A DNA stretch of 64,000 nucleotides from NCBI RefSeq assembly GCF_022601685.1, contig NZ_JAKUML010000008.1, positions 62,001 to 126,000 of the forward strand, given 5' to 3'. This document shows, in pieces, positions 9,707-16,983 of this stretch. The notes beneath the pieces were generated by a model. The model did not search any database. It was not told where the DNA came from and saw only the letters and a program-made list of their open reading frames with translations. Origin of the DNA: Acinetobacter sedimenti (lineage in GTDB: Bacteria > Pseudomonadota > Gammaproteobacteria > Pseudomonadales > Moraxellaceae). The first letter of the stretch is position 1; each line of letters begins with the position of its first letter. Position numbers and translations under genes: made by a program.

Positions 9707-9796
9707 GGAAGCGTGGCAGAGCGGTTTAATGCACCGGTCTTGAAAACCGACGAGGGTGTGAGTCCTCCGTGAGTTCGAATCTCACCGCTTCCGCCA
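9707..9796 (+). tRNA. tRNA-Ser (anticodon TGA)
   Basis: The acceptor stem GGAAGCG pairs with CGCTTCC, followed by discriminator G and an encoded CCA at 9794-9796. The anticodon loop CTTGAAA carries TGA. There is a long class II variable arm, as expected for serine, and a T-arm with GTTCGAAT. The total is 90 nt including CCA. Confidence 0.96.
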
Positions 9797-9802
9797 AATT
9801 TG

Positions 9803-9836
9803 AAAAGCCTTTGTATATATTGCAAAGGCTTTTTTT
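9803..9836 (+). terminator. Intrinsic terminator of tRNA-Ser
   Basis: The stem AAAAGCCTTTG (9803-9813) pairs with CAAAGGCTTTT (9823-9833) and runs into a T-tract, directly downstream of the tRNA. Its 3' half recurs in degenerate form at 10465-10479. Confidence 0.85.
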
Positions 9837-9989
9837 ATTGCTTAAATTATCAAATGAAGTGCAAAAGAGATTTGATAAAATCAGGTCGTCGATCGTTTGG
9901 CATTCCATTCTGAAAAGAGATGGAGCGAGATAATGACCATTTTTATGATAATAGGTGTAGGGTAGTCGGAATGAGTGGAGGGCTCTATT

Positions 9990-10322
9990 GTGTCGCTAAA
10001 CAGTGAACATCAAAACTTATGGGAGCTTAATAATATTATTTCTAAATATTATGATTCTTTAAATCGAGTTTATGCTGTATTTGAACGTAGGTACACAAAA
10101 GATGAAAATGATGGGTATCCAGGGTATTTTGTCAGATGGTTACTAGATAGAAAACATGTATTTGAATATAGGATAACTGAAGATAGAGAAATGTTACTTT
10201 CAGTTATTTCTATGGGTATAGGTCCAGCATATTTCAGCGTATTTGAGTTTTGGGGTTACCACAATGCAGAGAGATTTAGATTAGGTGTTGGGGAAGAGGA
10301 AATTATACATAACTATAGATGA
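9990..10322 (+). CDS. Small orphan protein, unknown function
   Basis: I do not recognise this protein of about 110 residues. It has no signal peptide or membrane segment and is rich in aromatic and charged residues (for example YFVRWLLDRKHVFEYR). The GTG at 9990 is chosen as start because GGAGGG (9977-9982) lies seven bases before it; the longer reading from GTG 9975 would place that Shine-Dalgarno inside the gene. Arg codons are mostly AGA/AGG, unlike the CGT/CGC used by neighbouring core genes, which suggests acquisition by transfer. It sits alone downstream of tRNA-Ser, a common integration spot. The size would fit an immunity-type or phage-derived protein, but nothing in the sequence proves that. 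Confidence 0.6.
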   Translation: MSLNSEHQNLWELNNIISKYYDSLNRVYAVFERRYTKDENDGYPGYFVRWLLDRKHVFEYRITEDREMLLSVISMGIGPAYFSVFEFWGYHNAERFRLGVGEEEIIHNYR

Positions 10323-10698
10323 ATATTTGGATTCTCATTGAGTGTGTTCAAGAATCTATGTTTGCTTGTGATATATGCTCAGTGCTTGATTATTTTGATG
10401 CCGACTTCCACCGTTTCGAAATAATCTTTCTCAGATGAAGTCTTAGAAAATATATTTTTTATAGAGGCTTTTTTATTGCCTAAAACTTTATTGTTCTCCC
10501 TACTATACAACCCTCTACATCATCATTTAAGTGAAATCTAGTCGTTCCTAAATTTTTGGCAATTTGACTTGTAACTTTCATAACATGAATTTATTTCATC
10601 TTTTTGTGAAATTAAGTCGGTTTCATTCATGTTGGCTTTTCGGTATAAATAGCGTCATAGATTAATACGCTTTTTATCTCTCAAGGGGCTACATCATC
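10323..10698. other. Intergenic region upstream of mesX
   Basis: This 376-bp AT-rich gap has no convincing gene. It contains a hairpin GATTCT/AGAATC (10330-10356) just after the orphan gene. At 10465-10479 it carries a near-copy of the tRNA-Ser terminator 3' arm. In the last 130 bp it has several TTTCA/TGAAA half-sites (for example around 10597-10618), likely regulatory for the methionine operon, with a possible -10 element TATAAAT at 10644-10650. Confidence 0.5.
10465..10479. repeat. Near-direct repeat of the tRNA-Ser terminator arm
   Basis: AGGCTTTTTTATTGC at 10465-10479 differs from 9826-9841 only by one T in the T-run. The two copies bracket the orphan gene and could be a remnant of an integration event or a duplicated terminator. 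Confidence 0.4.
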
Positions 10699-11703
10699 AT
10701 GACTCATAAACCTAGCCAAGAATTTACCTTTTCGATCAAACGCATCCGCTTTGATGAGGACTATCGTCCTTCGGACAATACACGGATCACCACGAACTTT
10801 GCCAATCTCGCACGAGGTGAAAGTCGCCAAGAAAACTTGCGTAACACCATTCAGATGATGAATAACCGTTTCAATGCTTTAGCGCATTGTGACAATCCGG
10901 ACGCAGATCGCTACGCTATCGAGCTAGATATTATCTCTGTGGATATTGATGTAGAAGGCAAAGGTGACACTTTCCCAACCATTGAAATCTTGCAAACCAC
11001 GATTATTGATCGTCAGAAAAATCAACGTATCGAAGGTATCGTGGGGAATAATTTTTCATCTTATGTACGTGATTATGATTTTAGCGTGTTGTTGCCTGCG
11101 CACAATCAAAATCAAGCGCAGTTTAGTCTGCCTGAAAACTATGGTGAGCTTCATGGCAAAATTTTTAAATCTTTTGTGCATTCAGATGTATATGCAGCGA
11201 ACTTTAGTAAATCGCCAGTGATTTGCTTGAGTGTTTCAAATACCAAAACTTATCATCGTACCGCTAATGTGCATCCTGTATTAGGTGTGGAATATCAGCA
11301 GGATGAATATTCTTTGACCGATGAATATTTTGCAAAAATGGGTTTAAAGGTGCGCTACTTTATGCCGAGAGATAGTGTGTCACCGCTTGCTTTTTATCAC
11401 AGTGGCGATCTGCTGAGTGATTATAGTGAATTGGAGTTGATCGGTACGATTAGCACGATGGAAACCTTCCAAAAGATCTATCGTCCTGAAATCTACAATG
11501 CCAATTCTGTGGCAGGACTTTGCTTTAAGCCAAGTTTGAAGCATCAAGATTATTCGTTGACACGTATTGTCTATGATCGTGAAGAGCGTGGTCGCTTGGC
11601 GATTGAACAAGGTAAATGGACGGAAGCGCATTTTATTAAACCGTATCAAGACATCCTTGAACGATGGGCGACGAACTACAAGGTCGATCAGGTTGCGGTC
11701 TAA
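10699..11703 (+). CDS. mesX: DUF1852 protein, partner of folate-independent methionine synthase
   Basis: This 334-residue protein belongs to DUF1852, a family almost always encoded beside a short MetE-like protein. In published genetics on aerobic bacteria, DUF1852 (named MesX) is required, together with oxygen, for the MesD core methionine synthase to make methionine without 5-methyltetrahydrofolate or cobalamin. Its biochemical activity is not known to me; supplying or generating the methyl donor is a reasonable inference. No signal peptide or membrane helix is visible, so it should be cytoplasmic. AAGGGG precedes the ATG at 10699. mesD follows 70 bases downstream and a flavin reductase gene comes third, forming a likely operon. 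Confidence 0.85.
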   Translation: MTHKPSQEFTFSIKRIRFDEDYRPSDNTRITTNFANLARGESRQENLRNTIQMMNNRFNALAHCDNPDADRYAIELDIISVDIDVEGKGDTFPTIEILQTTIIDRQKNQRIEGIVGNNFSSYVRDYDFSVLLPAHNQNQAQFSLPENYGELHGKIFKSFVHSDVYAANFSKSPVICLSVSNTKTYHRTANVHPVLGVEYQQDEYSLTDEYFAKMGLKVRYFMPRDSVSPLAFYHSGDLLSDYSELELIGTISTMETFQKIYRPEIYNANSVAGLCFKPSLKHQDYSLTRIVYDREERGRLAIEQGKWTEAHFIKPYQDILERWATNYKVDQVAV

Positions 11704-11773
11704 TTGATCTGAAACTAAATATTGAAATAGCACTTTGCAATACAACACAGAACATAGAGATAGAAGATTAAAT

Positions 11774-12802
11774 ATGAGCATTTTATTACCAACTTCAACC
11801 GCAGGCAGTTTGCCGAAACCATCTTGGTTGGCAGAACCTGAAAAACTTTGGTCACCGTGGAAGCCACAAGGCGATGAGTTAATCGAAGCAAAGCAAGATG
11901 CGCTAAGTTTGTCTTTACATGAGCAAGTCCAAGCAGGCATTGATATTGTCAGTGATGGTGAGCAAACCCGTCAGCACTTTGTCACCACCTTTATTGAGCA
12001 CCTCGATGGTGTAGATTTTGAAAAGCGTGAAACGGTGCGTATTCGCAATCGCTATGACGCCAGTGTGCCGACCGTGGTCAGTGCGGTATCACGTCCAAAA
12101 TCGGTCTTTGTTGAAGATGCAAAATACTTACGTCAGCAAACGTCGCAACCGATCAAATGGGCGCTTCCTGGTCCAATGACTATGATTGATACGCTATATG
12201 ATGCGCACTACAAAAGCCGTGAAAAACTGGCATGGGAATTTGCCAAAATTCTCAATGAAGAAGCCAAAGAACTCGAAGCAGCAGGGGTGGATATTATCCA
12301 GTTCGATGAGCCTGCATTTAATGTGTTTTTTGATGAAGTGAATGATTGGGGTGTGGCTACACTTGAGCGAGCCATCGAAGGATTGAAGTGTGAAACCGCA
12401 GTGCATATTTGCTACGGCTACGGCATCAAAGCAAATACAGATTGGAAAAAAACATTGGGTAATGAATGGCGTCAATATGAAGAAGCCTTTCCAAAGTTAC
12501 AACAATCGAAAATCGACATCGTATCTTTGGAATGTCAAAACTCACGTGTGCCAATGGATTTGATCGAATTGATCCGTGGGAAAAAAGTCATGGTCGGTGC
12601 GATCGACGTAGCAACCAACATCATTGAAACGTCAGAACAAGTCGCTGATACCTTACGCAAAGCATTGCAATTCGTTGATGCGGATAAACTCTATCCATCA
12701 ACCAACTGTGGTATGGCGCCACTTCCACGTGCCGTGGCAAGAGGCAAGCTGAATGCACTCAGTGCAGGTGCGGAAATTATTCGCAAAGAGCTTTTGGGTT
12801 AA
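11774..12802 (+). CDS. mesD: Core methionine synthase, MetE C-terminal-domain-like
   Basis: This 342-residue MetE/UROD-superfamily protein equals only the catalytic half of cobalamin-independent methionine synthase and lacks the N-terminal folate-binding half. The zinc ligands are all present: His211 and Cys213 (HICYG), Glu253 (SLECQNSR) and Cys312 (TNCGMAP). It should transfer a methyl group to homocysteine in the cytoplasm, using a donor other than methyl-folate and depending on MesX and oxygen, as reported for the MesD family. The start at 11774 is chosen because the conserved SILLPTSTAGSLPKPSW begins right after it; a TTG at 11735 would add 13 unconserved residues. It is the middle gene of the three-gene operon. 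Confidence 0.88.
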   Translation: MSILLPTSTAGSLPKPSWLAEPEKLWSPWKPQGDELIEAKQDALSLSLHEQVQAGIDIVSDGEQTRQHFVTTFIEHLDGVDFEKRETVRIRNRYDASVPTVVSAVSRPKSVFVEDAKYLRQQTSQPIKWALPGPMTMIDTLYDAHYKSREKLAWEFAKILNEEAKELEAAGVDIIQFDEPAFNVFFDEVNDWGVATLERAIEGLKCETAVHICYGYGIKANTDWKKTLGNEWRQYEEAFPKLQQSKIDIVSLECQNSRVPMDLIELIRGKKVMVGAIDVATNIIETSEQVADTLRKALQFVDADKLYPSTNCGMAPLPRAVARGKLNALSAGAEIIRKELLG

Positions 12803-12809
12803 TTATCTT

Positions 12810-12831
12810 AGCCCTCTTTTCAAAGGGGGCT
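12810..12831. repeat. Short palindrome related to the CCCCTTT/AAAGGGG repeat family
   Basis: AGCCCTCTTTTCAAAGGGGGCT forms a hairpin with one G-T pair between mesD and the flavin reductase gene. It resembles one hairpin of the element inside hrpA (31896-31965). There is no T-tract, so termination here is unlikely to be complete. Confidence 0.5.
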
Positions 12832-12863
12832 TGAGTCGTAAATTGTGTACGTGAGGAATCGTG

Positions 12864-13382
12864 ATGGTTAAAGCAACAGACTTTCGAGATGCTATGTCTT
12901 TATTGAGCAGTGCTGTCAGTGTGGTGACAACGGCAGGTGTGGCTGATCGTCATGGCTTTACCGCATCGGCGGTGTGTAGTGTCACTGATACGCCACCGAC
13001 CTTATTGGTCTGTATGAATCAATCAGCTCGTTCGCATACCCATTTTGCAGAAAATAAAATCCTGACGGTAAATGTACTTGGCGCACAGCATCAGCATATT
13101 TCCAATATCTTTGCTTCGAAGATGAGTTCAGAAGAACGCTTTACACATGGCGAATGGACGACTTTGGAAACTGGCGCACCTGTGTTAAACGATGCGTTGG
13201 TCAGTTTTGATTGTGAGATCGAGCAAGTGCAAGCTGTAGGGACGCATGATATTTTTATCTGTCGAATTGTGGCGATACAGCACAATGCCGATGATGAAAG
13301 TAAGAGTGATAAAAGTTTGGTTTACTTTAACCGTAGCTATCATCATGTTGGCAAAGTGGTGGAGCAGGTGGAGATTGCATAA
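12864..13382 (+). CDS. Flavin reductase-family protein (HpaC/RutF-like)
   Basis: This 172-residue protein has the FMN-binding split-barrel pattern of flavin reductases, with GFTASAVCSVTDTPPTLLVC and a SRSH-like segment NQSARSH. Such enzymes reduce FMN or FAD with NAD(P)H and hand reduced flavin to an oxygenase partner. Here the gene is third after mesX and mesD, only about 60 bases downstream. The reported oxygen requirement of MesD/MesX makes a reduced-flavin or redox supply role attractive, but this is inference. The start ATG at 12864 has GAGGA six bases upstream; the GTG at 12861 is too close to it. Confidence 0.85.
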   Translation: MVKATDFRDAMSLLSSAVSVVTTAGVADRHGFTASAVCSVTDTPPTLLVCMNQSARSHTHFAENKILTVNVLGAQHQHISNIFASKMSSEERFTHGEWTTLETGAPVLNDALVSFDCEIEQVQAVGTHDIFICRIVAIQHNADDESKSDKSLVYFNRSYHHVGKVVEQVEIA

Positions 13383-13552
13383 ATAGAAGTTGCCTAAATA
13401 GAAATAGCGTAAATTGAAAGAATTGCTTCGTTTATCTTCACTGTAATACGCATAAAATACCCTTTAAGTATTTAAAATATCTATAAGAATTCGATTGTCA
13501 GAATATTTTTTCAACTTTAATACACAAAGATATAATTTTAACAAGATGCGCC

Positions 13553-14707
13553 ATGATGACACTGGATCATTACTATGATCAATTGCATGATCTGATCTAT
13601 CAAATCCCGAGCTCAAAGCATGGATGGGAAACCTTTGCGAAGCAGTTATTGCAAGTGCTGAACGCATCGTATGTGCATATTCAAGCGATTGATTTTCGGT
13701 ATCAGGTGGTTTCATTTAGTAATGGGGTAGGACCACTACCGCTTGAAAACTATGCAAATGCTGAACTTGCATATTTGCGTTTACCGATCGAATCTGACCC
13801 ACGTTGGGGGAAGTTTTTAGAAACCGATCGACAAGGCTGGTATCAATGTCATTCGCATGTCAGTGAAGAGTTTGTTCAACAATCTGAACTCTATCAAAAG
13901 ATTCTACTGCCGATTCACTGCCGTTATGTTGCAACGCATACGCTGTTTCATACCGAAGATGTCTGCGTATTTTGGAGTGTTTCAACCTCTGAACAACGGC
14001 TTCCTTTACAAGACCATGAACTGAAATTTTTAGATCAATTGACACCTCATTTGCAAAATGTGATTGCAAAACAAGGTCAGCATTTTGAATTTTCAGCAGA
14101 TCATATCGTTGGTTGCGGTCTGATTGATAGACTGGTACAGCCGATCATTCTTTTGAATCTTGCAGGTCAAGTTGTGCATTGCAATTATGCAGCTCGGCAA
14201 TTTTTACAAATGTATGAATATCTAAAAATGGAGAACCAAAAATTAGTTTTTAATTCACCTCAGCAGCAGCAATTTTTACAGTATTTGTATGATATCGAAA
14301 ACGCATTTCGTTATGACCAATCTAGAGTTGATGAATTACAAGAACAGCATGTGTATTTTGAATTTAATACCCACCAAAAAATCTCCATAATGATCTCTGT
14401 ATTGGCAAGTGATAAAGAAAAATCATTCTTTGGGATACGTCCTCTAGTGATGCTGAAGTTTTATCCATCTAATGCAAAACTCGATATTCAACTGTCTGAG
14501 CATGAGTTAAATTTATTTTATCAGCTGAGTAAGCGGGAAGTTGAAGTCTGCCAGCTATTTGTAAATGGTTTGAGGTTTCAGGACATTGCGCAGTCAACAA
14601 ATACTACCTTAAGTACAGTGAGAACGTATTTTAAAAAGATTTTTATTAAGACGAATTGCACATCACAAGTAGAGTTGATGAAGCTTTTGATCGGGATGTC
14701 GTTGTAG
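13553..14707 (+). CDS. LuxR-type transcriptional regulator
   Basis: This 384-residue protein has a C-terminal LuxR/GerE helix-turn-helix (about residues 320-380: LSKREVEVCQLFVNGLRFQDIA then TLSTVRTYFKKIF). A long N-terminal part resembles the GAF/PAS-like sensory regions of stand-alone LuxR regulators in Acinetobacter and Pseudomonas. It has no receiver domain and no autoinducer-binding signature, so the signal is unknown. Two ATG codons in a row (13553, 13556) give the start; the ribosome-binding site is weak. It is separated by about 100 bases from the secreted-protein genes downstream and could regulate them, though no operator is evident. Confidence 0.82.
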   Translation: MMTLDHYYDQLHDLIYQIPSSKHGWETFAKQLLQVLNASYVHIQAIDFRYQVVSFSNGVGPLPLENYANAELAYLRLPIESDPRWGKFLETDRQGWYQCHSHVSEEFVQQSELYQKILLPIHCRYVATHTLFHTEDVCVFWSVSTSEQRLPLQDHELKFLDQLTPHLQNVIAKQGQHFEFSADHIVGCGLIDRLVQPIILLNLAGQVVHCNYAARQFLQMYEYLKMENQKLVFNSPQQQQFLQYLYDIENAFRYDQSRVDELQEQHVYFEFNTHQKISIMISVLASDKEKSFFGIRPLVMLKFYPSNAKLDIQLSEHELNLFYQLSKREVEVCQLFVNGLRFQDIAQSTNTTLSTVRTYFKKIFIKTNCTSQVELMKLLIGMSL

Positions 14708-14806
14708 TCCAAATATTTTATAAAAAAGTATAAATGTCCCTATTTAAGGACTATGCCGATAGTGGTGATTTTTTTATGATTTAGTGTGCTAGCAGAGGAC
14801 TATATT

Positions 14807-15244
14807 ATGAAAATTTCGAAATTAATTTTAGCATGTTTAGTAGGTGGTATGGCTGGGAATATTTTTGCTGAATCTACAAAAATATCTTGCACTGTGAAGT
14901 CAGTTCTTCTAGGTAAAAATACTTATGAGATTGAGTTTGATGACAATGATAGGCAAAGTATTTTAGTTAATGGAGATGATGTTAAGTATAGTGCTGTTGG
15001 AAATTATAGCTCGTGGGGTGAAGATCGAGCAAAATTACTAGATTTTGATAATACTCATATTGTTTTTATGCTAAATAAATATACCGTTGGTAGCCATCAT
15101 GATATGGTTTCACATGAATATTATTTTACTATTGATCGAGAAGATGGTTCAATGAAGTTTGATTATGAAAAACCATTTCAAGGTGTTAATGAAACTTCAT
15201 ATGGTAAATGTGTCAAAGCGGAAGATGTTGTGAGAAAGTTTTAA
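14807..15244 (+). CDS. Secreted protein of unknown function
   Basis: This 145-residue protein has a clear Sec signal peptide (positive MKISK, hydrophobic core, AxA-like cut near GNIFAES). The mature part of about 122 residues has two cysteines, one near each end, and looks beta-rich. I do not recognise the family. The start at 14807 is supported by AGAGGA eight bases upstream; an upstream in-frame TTG is unlikely. The following gene appears to carry a distantly similar N-terminal domain (first Cys near the mature N-terminus, a W-G-rich centre, and an ID/F-D strand before a terminal GxC-K). The region is AT-rich. Confidence 0.65.
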   Translation: MKISKLILACLVGGMAGNIFAESTKISCTVKSVLLGKNTYEIEFDDNDRQSILVNGDDVKYSAVGNYSSWGEDRAKLLDFDNTHIVFMLNKYTVGSHHDMVSHEYYFTIDREDGSMKFDYEKPFQGVNETSYGKCVKAEDVVRKF

Positions 15245-15267
15245 ATTAATATTCTTGATGGTGTGAG

Positions 15268-16236
15268 ATGAAAGGTACAATATTTATTGGTTTGAGTGCT
15301 TTATTATTTTCAAGTCTAGCATTCTCTCAAGATGACTATTCTAAATTTAGATGCAATTTAAAAAAGTTTGGAGAGAATAACTCCATTTCTGAAGTACATA
15401 TTGTCGAAATCCCTAAAAATACAGAGTCAAGATTTAATATTATATATGATGGTCGTTCTGAATTGGCGCAGAGTTATGATTATGGTAACGGTATTCGTTG
15501 GGGGTATGGGGCTGAGTTGAACCACCTTACTTCCGAATATTTATTTGGAGGAGGTAGTGAAGATATATTAGATGAGTTAAGAGAATTAAGAGAGGCTAGT
15601 GAAGATGGCGGTATTGTATGGAATTTTGATTTTAAAGAACTAAAACTTCAGGAAAGCTTCGATGATGGTGATGAGAGAGGTATGGGAGCACAAATATTAA
15701 AAGAAGGCTCATGCGAAAAAGTAGGATTTAAACCTACTAAAATTTATACAGACTTAGTTGATCGTGTTGAGTATTACACCCAGAACTATGCTCGTGATTA
15801 TCATAAAAAAATATTTACAGACAAAAATCCTTTACATTCTTCTTATAGACTCATTGCAACAGAAAAAATTAGCGGGGATGATGGTACGGAACAACAGGCG
15901 AATATGCTTGTGGATTTTGCTCCAGCTAATTATTGGAACAAAGATGATTCACGTCCATATTATAAAATTACATTTATGGCGAAATTATTTAACTCAAAGG
16001 TTGGCGATAGCAGTTTAAAACCAATAAATGATGATAGTCAGTATATAACTGCATTTGTTAAGTGTAATGTGAATCCACATACCATTAGATTTACTGAATT
16101 GTATAATAACGGTGATTATGATGATAGAGGTTATAATCGTAGCCAAGTAAGATTTAATTTTGATGAACAACTTTTGATCAACTATGCTTGTGCTTTTGTG
16201 GATGCTGTAAATAAAGCTGATTGGCCTAACCCCTAA
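15268..16236 (+). CDS. Secreted two-domain protein of unknown function
   Basis: This 322-residue protein has a signal peptide (MKGTIFIGLSALLFSSLAFSQ) and two apparent parts. The first 150 mature residues contain two cysteines (FRCNLKKF and GSCEKVG) and resemble the preceding gene product. The C-terminal part has a second cysteine pair (FVKCNV, NYACAF). The family is unknown to me. Arginine is encoded largely by AGA, and acidic low-complexity stretches (GGGSEDILDELRELREASEDGG) occur; both suggest recent acquisition compared with the flanking core genes. It follows the previous gene by 23 bases, so the pair is probably co-transcribed and periplasmic or secreted. Confidence 0.62.
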   Translation: MKGTIFIGLSALLFSSLAFSQDDYSKFRCNLKKFGENNSISEVHIVEIPKNTESRFNIIYDGRSELAQSYDYGNGIRWGYGAELNHLTSEYLFGGGSEDILDELRELREASEDGGIVWNFDFKELKLQESFDDGDERGMGAQILKEGSCEKVGFKPTKIYTDLVDRVEYYTQNYARDYHKKIFTDKNPLHSSYRLIATEKISGDDGTEQQANMLVDFAPANYWNKDDSRPYYKITFMAKLFNSKVGDSSLKPINDDSQYITAFVKCNVNPHTIRFTELYNNGDYDDRGYNRSQVRFNFDEQLLINYACAFVDAVNKADWPNP

Positions 16237-16310
16237 AGATTAAAGCTTGTAAGCTTTCATGATCAAAATCATTACTTTTTGATTTATATAGTGTCATTGA
16301 GGTAGGTATA

Positions 16311-16781
16311 GTGCTCAAAATATTTATAGGTATGATATTGTGGGTGTGGACTTTTTCACTCCACGCCAAAACCCCAACATATCAAGATTATCCTGCATTC
16401 ACCCATACAGGCAAAAACCAACCTTTAAAGCTCAACAATAAAAGCAAAAAATACCGCACTTTATTCAAAGAAATCTCACAACAACAGCCAAACTTTGCAG
16501 GGCAATATGTCATGCATATCTTTGGCTGTGGTGGTGGGTGTAGCTCCGCGCTTGCCTACAATGCAAAAACAGGGCAAAGCTTTATACTTGGTCAAACTTT
16601 TGGCGATTGTTATCACAAAGCAAAAGGCTACACAGCGAATGATATCGTCTTTGATCTCAATAGTCGGCTCGTCGTCGCAACAGGAACACGTGATGGCAAT
16701 CAAGCACACTGTGAAACGGTATACTATGTGGTAGATCAAGATCATTTCAAAGAAATTGCCAGCAAAAAGCGCTATCAATGA
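16311..16781 (+). CDS. Secreted protein of the NFAGxY-GCGxGC family, unknown function
   Basis: This 156-residue protein has an N-terminal hydrophobic signal ending near SLHAKT and the striking core QQPNFAGQYVMHIFGCGGGC, seen in a widespread uncharacterised family of small secreted proteins (NFAGHY...WGCGxxC pattern). Four cysteines are present (two in GCGGGC, one in FGDCYH, one in AHCETVY), consistent with disulfides in the periplasm. GAGGT lies upstream of the GTG start at 16311; an ATG at 16332 is an alternative within the signal sequence. Unlike the two genes before it, Arg codons are the native CGN type, so it may be older in this genome. Confidence 0.68.
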   Translation: MLKIFIGMILWVWTFSLHAKTPTYQDYPAFTHTGKNQPLKLNNKSKKYRTLFKEISQQQPNFAGQYVMHIFGCGGGCSSALAYNAKTGQSFILGQTFGDCYHKAKGYTANDIVFDLNSRLVVATGTRDGNQAHCETVYYVVDQDHFKEIASKKRYQ

Positions 16782-16917
16782 ACGTATTCAAAATATCAAT
16801 AGCACTTCATTTGAGAAACTAAGAGAAAAGATTGATTGCAAAAATTAAATGCAAAGATTAATTGCAAAAAAGCTACTGAAAACACTTTAAAAAATTGAAT
16901 AATAAAGGGAATATCAA

Positions 16918-16959
16918 ATGTCTAACGTCACAAGTGTTATACGATGGCATTCTGCGTAA
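16918..16959 (+). CDS. Possible 13-residue leader ORF upstream of the M16 peptidase
   Basis: A short frame encoding MSNVTSVIRWHSA starts at ATG 16918, preceded by AAAGGGA at good spacing, and ends 24 bases before the peptidase start. It could be a translated leader peptide or a chance ORF. No attenuator hairpin is evident after it. I rate it as tentative. Confidence 0.25.
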   Translation: MSNVTSVIRWHSA

Positions 16960-16983
16960 GTAATTAAAAATTTTGGATGATCT

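Noticed and set aside
9625-9825. Minus-strand ORF with GEIRTHGG and GALNRSAT segments
   Set aside because: It is the antisense translation of tRNA-Ser(TGA), a well-known spurious prediction; no real gene.
11735-11773. TTG start for MesD
   Set aside because: The added residues are unconserved in appearance and the conserved N-terminus begins at the ATG at 11774.
11380-11940. A 186-codon minus-strand ORF across the mesX/mesD junction
   Set aside because: It lies antisense to two clearly conserved genes and shows no recognisable domain or ribosome-binding site.
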